Origin: Mesorhizobium loti
GTDB taxonomy: Bacteria; Pseudomonadota; Alphaproteobacteria; Rhizobiales; Rhizobiaceae
Direction: 5' to 3'
Assembly: GCF_013170705.1 (NCBI RefSeq)
Contig: NZ_CP033334.1
Span: 3,325,501-3,389,500, forward strand
DNA: 64,000 nucleotides
Under the pieces are notes generated by a model. The model was not told the origin of the DNA, searched no databases, and worked only from the letters and a program-made list of their open reading frames with translations. Positions 60,578 through 64,000 of this stretch are shown in pieces (the first letter of the stretch is position 1; each line of letters begins with the position of its first letter). Both the position numbers and the translations under genes were made by a program.

Positions 60578-61561
60578 ATGGCGGATCATGATCGGATCGA
60601 CGGATTGATCGCGGCGGTGCCCGCCGCACTGGCGCTTCGCGCCGGGCTGGACCTTGGCATCTTCACCCGGCTCGGTGGCGATGTGGCGACCGCCGACAGC
60701 CTGGGGGCCGCGCTCAAGGTCGAGCCCGATCGTCTGTCGCGGCTCCTCTATGCGCTCGCCAGCATCGGTCTGCTCGAAGTCGAGGATGGTCGCTTTCGCA
60801 ACGGAGCCGAAGCGTCGGCCTTCCTCGACGCGTCCAAGACGACCTATCGCGGCGGCGATCATGCGCTGCTGCGCGAGCTCTGGGGAGCCGACCTTTTGAC
60901 CGCCGAGTCGCTGCGGCAGAACCGGCCGGCCGCGCTGCACGATTTTTCCGAGGCCGGCCCCGAGGCGGCGGCCGCCTTCAGCCGCATGCTCGCACCGGGC
61001 GGGGTGGTTTTCGGCAGAAACCTGGCCCGGGAGATGGACCTCTCCACGATCCGTTCGGTGATCGATATCGGCGGGGGCGCCGGGACCATTCTGGTCGGAC
61101 TTCGCGAGCGGTGGCCACGGATCGCGGCGACGCTGATGGAACTCCCGACGGTCGCTGCGGTCGCGCCTTCCATCCTGGCCGAATATGGTGCCGAGGACGT
61201 GACTGTCGAAGAGGGGGACATAACCGTGGCGCCATCGATCGGCCGGCACGATCTGGCGATCCTGAAGGCCGTCGTCCAGGTCCTTCCGCCGGACCAGGCG
61301 CGCAGTGCGATCCTGAACGCGGCGCGTTGCCTCACGCATGGCGGCGAGATCGCAATCGCGGGGTGGGGTGTCGTCGATGACGACCGCCTCGGCCCGCCCG
61401 AGGGTGTCTTTCTCAATCTCACCTTCCTGAACCTCTATCGCCACGGCGAATCCTACACGGAAGGTCAGTACCGCGCCTGGATGACCGAGGCTGGATTGCG
61501 CGACATCTCCAGGTCGCGCCTGGCGGATGGCTCGACCTTGTTTCGTGCGCGCCTCGGCTGA
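60578..61561 (+). CDS. SAM-dependent O-methyltransferase-like protein
   Basis: A 327-residue class I methyltransferase of the plant COMT/hydroxyneurosporene type. The N-terminal dimerisation winged helix (LRAGLDLGIFTRLGGDVATA) precedes the Rossmann core with VIDIGGGAGTILVGLRERW (SAM loop, residues about 163-181) and the acidic residue in ATLMELPTV. The catalytic His of COMTs is not clearly placed. The substrate is unknown. GTGAG just before the ATG may serve as ribosome-binding site. Confidence 0.82.
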   Translation: MADHDRIDGLIAAVPAALALRAGLDLGIFTRLGGDVATADSLGAALKVEPDRLSRLLYALASIGLLEVEDGRFRNGAEASAFLDASKTTYRGGDHALLRELWGADLLTAESLRQNRPAALHDFSEAGPEAAAAFSRMLAPGGVVFGRNLAREMDLSTIRSVIDIGGGAGTILVGLRERWPRIAATLMELPTVAAVAPSILAEYGAEDVTVEEGDITVAPSIGRHDLAILKAVVQVLPPDQARSAILNAARCLTHGGEIAIAGWGVVDDDRLGPPEGVFLNLTFLNLYRHGESYTEGQYRAWMTEAGLRDISRSRLADGSTLFRARLG

Positions 61562-61602
61562 AGATCGGATCAGATTGGAGTTCGTGGCCTGATCGCGGGT
61601 TC

Positions 61603-63261
61603 TCACAACTTCCGCTTCTCCACCTCTGCCTTCCGCAGCAGGAACCGCTGGATCTTGCCGCTTGGCGTCTTCGGCAGTTCGGCGACAAAGTCGATCTCGC
61701 GCGGATAGGCGTGCGCGGAAAGCCGTTTGCGGACATGCTGGGCCAGCTCCTCGGCAAGCTCGGGGCTGCCTTGGTAGGCGGGCGCCAGGATGACGAAGGC
61801 CTTGACGATCTCGGTGCGCCGCGGATCGGGCACGCCGACCACGGCCGCCTCGTTGACGGCGGGATGTTCGATGAGCGCGCTTTCGACATCGAAGGGGCCG
61901 ATGCGGTAGCCCGACGAGGTGATGACATCGTCGGCGCGGCCGATGAAGGAGACCGAGCCGTCCGGTTCGTATTCCACCGTGTCGCCGGTGCGGTAATAGC
62001 CGCCCGCCATCGCGGGTGTCTCGACCTGGTGATAGCCGTCGAACCAGCGCAGCGGCGAGTTGGCGATGTCGACGGCGAGGACGCCGGGCTGGTTGGGGCC
62101 AAGTTCGTTGCCGGCCTCGTCCAGCACCACCATGCGGTAGCCCGGCATGGCGAAGCCGGACGATCCCGCGCGAACCCTATGCGCAAGCCCGTGGTGGTTG
62201 TTGACCATCATGCCGTTCTCGGTCTGGCCGTAATGGTCGTGGATGGGGGCGGCGAGATGGGTGTCGAACCAGCGGATCACTTCCGGATTGAGCGGCTCGC
62301 CGGCGCTGCTCACGACACGCAGGCGGCCCTTGACGCCAGCGGCGGCCTCGGGGCCTTCGGCCAGCAGCAGGCGGAAGGCGGTGGGCGAGCCGGCAAGGCT
62401 GGTCACACCGAGCCGCTCGATGATTTCGTAGGTACTCCCAGCCGTGAAGGCGCCCTCGTTGAAGGTGGTGGCGATGCCGAGCAGCAGCGGGCCTGTGATG
62501 GCGTAATAGAGGCCGTAGGCCCAGCCCGGATCGGCGATGTTCCAGAAGACGTCGTCGGGGCGCAGCCCGATCGCGTCGCGCATATAGGCGCCGAAGGCGA
62601 GCAGGGCGCTGAGCGGCACCGGCACCCCCTTGGGCAGGCCCGTCGTGCCTGATGTCGACATCATCATGAACAGGTCTTCGCCCTTGCGCATGACGGGTTC
62701 GCAATCGGGGGAGGCGGCGGCAAGCGCGGCGCGGAAATCGATGTCGCCTTGGGGCAAGGCATCATTGGGGCCAAGAATGGTGGCGATCGGCGGGCTGTCC
62801 TCGATCTCGTCGAGCTTGCCGCGATTGGCCGGGTTGGTCACCACCAGCCTGGCGCCGCTGTAGCCCAGGCGATGCTCGATCGCCTTCGGCCCGAAAGCGG
62901 TGAACAGCGGCTGGTAGACGGCGCCGATGCGCCAGGTGCCGAGGATGAGCGCCACCAGTTCGGGAATGCGCGGCAGCATGCCGGCCACGACATCGCCGGG
63001 GCCGACGCCCAGCCCCTTGAGCATATTGGCGACACGGCCCGACATATCGGCGAGGTCATCGAAGCTGAACAGCCGGAGTTCGCCACCGGCGGAGATCGCG
63101 CGCAGCGCCAGCCGGTCCTGCCCGGTATGGCGGCCGCAGCATTCGACATAGGCATTGATGCCGGTCGCCGGGTCGCCGTCGAGCCTGGCGATCTCATCCT
63201 CGATGCGAAAGCGCGAAACGGCATCCTCATAGCGCGGCAAGCCGGCTCGTATGCTGGTCAT
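61603..63261 (-). CDS. AMP-dependent acyl-CoA synthetase (acetyl-CoA-synthetase-like)
   Basis: A 552-residue ANL-superfamily enzyme. The phosphate loop MMSTSGTTGLPKGVPVPL (residues about 199-216), the adenylate motif IHDHYGQTEN, YRTGD and the terminal PKTPSGKIQRFLLR with catalytic Lys are all intact. It activates a carboxylic acid to the acyl-AMP and transfers it to CoA. The length and YGQTEN pattern favour short- or medium-chain or aromatic acids; the substrate is unclear. It is convergent with the methyltransferase gene. Confidence 0.9.
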   Translation of the reverse strand: MTSIRAGLPRYEDAVSRFRIEDEIARLDGDPATGINAYVECCGRHTGQDRLALRAISAGGELRLFSFDDLADMSGRVANMLKGLGVGPGDVVAGMLPRIPELVALILGTWRIGAVYQPLFTAFGPKAIEHRLGYSGARLVVTNPANRGKLDEIEDSPPIATILGPNDALPQGDIDFRAALAAASPDCEPVMRKGEDLFMMMSTSGTTGLPKGVPVPLSALLAFGAYMRDAIGLRPDDVFWNIADPGWAYGLYYAITGPLLLGIATTFNEGAFTAGSTYEIIERLGVTSLAGSPTAFRLLLAEGPEAAAGVKGRLRVVSSAGEPLNPEVIRWFDTHLAAPIHDHYGQTENGMMVNNHHGLAHRVRAGSSGFAMPGYRMVVLDEAGNELGPNQPGVLAVDIANSPLRWFDGYHQVETPAMAGGYYRTGDTVEYEPDGSVSFIGRADDVITSSGYRIGPFDVESALIEHPAVNEAAVVGVPDPRRTEIVKAFVILAPAYQGSPELAEELAQHVRKRLSAHAYPREIDFVAELPKTPSGKIQRFLLRKAEVEKRKL

Positions 63262-63369
63262 GTCGGTCCTCCCTGGCGGCGCTCCATCTCCCCATGGCGC
63301 GCTGTCGCGGCAACAATGGCATCAGATGGCGCCGATGGGCAACGACGGAAGCCTATCTCTTTGTTTTGA

Positions 63370-63440
63370 TGCGATCCCCAAGGGAAAACGCCAGGCGTTT
63401 TTCCCGGGAAAATCACCACACACTTTTCCTGGCATTGCTC
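63370..63440. repeat. Rhizobial intergenic repeat, family D, copy 3
   Basis: GCGATCCCCAAGGGAAAACG pairs with CGTTTTTCCCGGG, and the element ends CACACTTTTCCTGGCATTGC. It directly abuts the stop of the LysR gene, as copy 2 abuts htpG. Confidence 0.72.
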
Positions 63441-64000
63441 CTACAAGTTCGCCTCGGCGAAGATGCGGGCCGCCCAGTCGAGGAAGACGCGCAGGCGCGG
63501 CGAGAGCTGCCGGTTTTGCGGGTAGAGCGCCGAGAGCGGCGTCGGCGATGGCGGGTAGTCGGCCAGCACCTCGATGAGCGTGCCGTCGGCAAGCTCCTTC
63601 TCGAAGCGATAGCGCGGCGCCTGGATGAGGCCGAGGCCAAGCCGCGCCAGGTCGGCGGCGGTGTCGGAATTGTTGGCGGCGACGCGGCCCGGCAATCGAA
63701 CCTCGCGCGTCTTGCCGCCGACGGTGAACTCGAAGGGCAGCACCTCGCCGGTGCGCGACGAAACGAAGCCCACCGCCTGGTGGCCGTCGAGCGCATCGGG
63801 GGAAGCGGGTGTGCCGTGGCGTTCGAGATAGGCGGGACTGGCGCAGGTGATCTCGCGGATCATCCCCAGCCGGCGCATGATCATGCCGCTGTCGGGCGGC
63901 TCGCCGACGCGGATGACGCAGTCGACGCCCTCGCGCACGAGATCGACCAGCCGGTCGCTCTGGCCGATCTGCAGGTCGATCCTGGCATAGCGGGCCAAAA
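63441..64000 (-). CDS. LysR family regulator, C-terminal part (cut by window end)
   Basis: The frame is open to the window edge, so the helix-turn-helix is outside. The visible ~186 residues form the effector domain: RIDLQIGQSDRLVDLVREGV at the start is the standard LysR strand-helix, followed by ITCASPAYLERHGTP and FVSSRTGEVLPFEF, ending LSPRLRVFLDWAARIFAE. It resembles the CrgA/GstR-like LysR group. Confidence 0.85.
   Translation of the reverse strand, partial: LARYARIDLQIGQSDRLVDLVREGVDCVIRVGEPPDSGMIMRRLGMIREITCASPAYLERHGTPASPDALDGHQAVGFVSSRTGEVLPFEFTVGGKTREVRLPGRVAANNSDTAADLARLGLGLIQAPRYRFEKELADGTLIEVLADYPPSPTPLSALYPQNRQLSPRLRVFLDWAARIFAEANL

Noticed and set aside
1..64000. tRNA, rRNA, riboswitch or CRISPR features
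   Set aside because: I looked for tRNA-like cloverleaf ends, rRNA blocks and regular repeat-spacer patterns in the gaps between genes and found none I could support.

Overview
This is a high-GC alphaproteobacterial chromosomal window that most resembles Mesorhizobium or a close Phyllobacteriaceae relative. The reasons are the GC-rich codon use, rhizobial-type intergenic mosaic repeats, a rhizobial exopolysaccharide locus, a LigD/Ku repair module and many small rhizobial families (DUF1236, EthD, YdeI, several GSTs). I see no tRNA, rRNA, CRISPR array, intact insertion sequence or phage module.

Layout. 1-9.7 kb is an exopolysaccharide locus: the end of a CpsD-like ATPase, a VpsF/O-antigen-ligase-like polymerase, a secreted GH5 glycosidase and a DUF1972 glycosyltransferase on the minus strand, a GT4 glycosyltransferase, a MOP-type flippase, and two tandem paralogous acyltransferase-like genes. 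9.8-17.4 kb is repair-centred: an EthD protein, a small ORF, LigD, Ku, a BRCT-like/MerR-like/TPR fusion overlapping ku, an alpha/beta hydrolase and an exonuclease III. 17.5-17.9 kb was the most surprising stretch: two tandem peptides of 31 and 30 aa with near-identical lasso-type leader sequences and divergent tails. 18.2-21 kb holds a membrane-anchored WD40 protein and a mobile mystery protein A/B pair (HTH plus Fic) behind an AT-rich promoter with operator-like inverted repeats.

21-39 kb is mixed housekeeping and accessory metabolism: amidohydrolase, DUF1236 protein, YghU-like GST, a degenerate HtrA-like protein, LysR, SDRs, VOC, YdeI, GSTs, a GluR0-like ligand-gated channel, a His-rich secreted protein, an ABC-F ATPase and a MAPEG protein. 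39.2-45.5 kb contains a giant autotransporter and a divergent AraC regulator. They are bracketed by decayed copies of the two ends of a block that is intact at 49.8-53.5 kb (CadC-like regulator, hydrolase, GlxA regulator). A polyamine-type ABC importer operon (45.5-49.6 kb) lies between the scar and the intact block.

53.5-64 kb has htpG, several secreted or small hypothetical genes amid gene debris (a nucleoside hydrolase relic and an IS-end-like repeat), a SAM methyltransferase, an AMP-dependent acyl-CoA synthetase and a LysR regulator cut by the window edge. Functions were assigned by reading motifs only. Starts were chosen from ribosome-binding sites and family alignment where noted.
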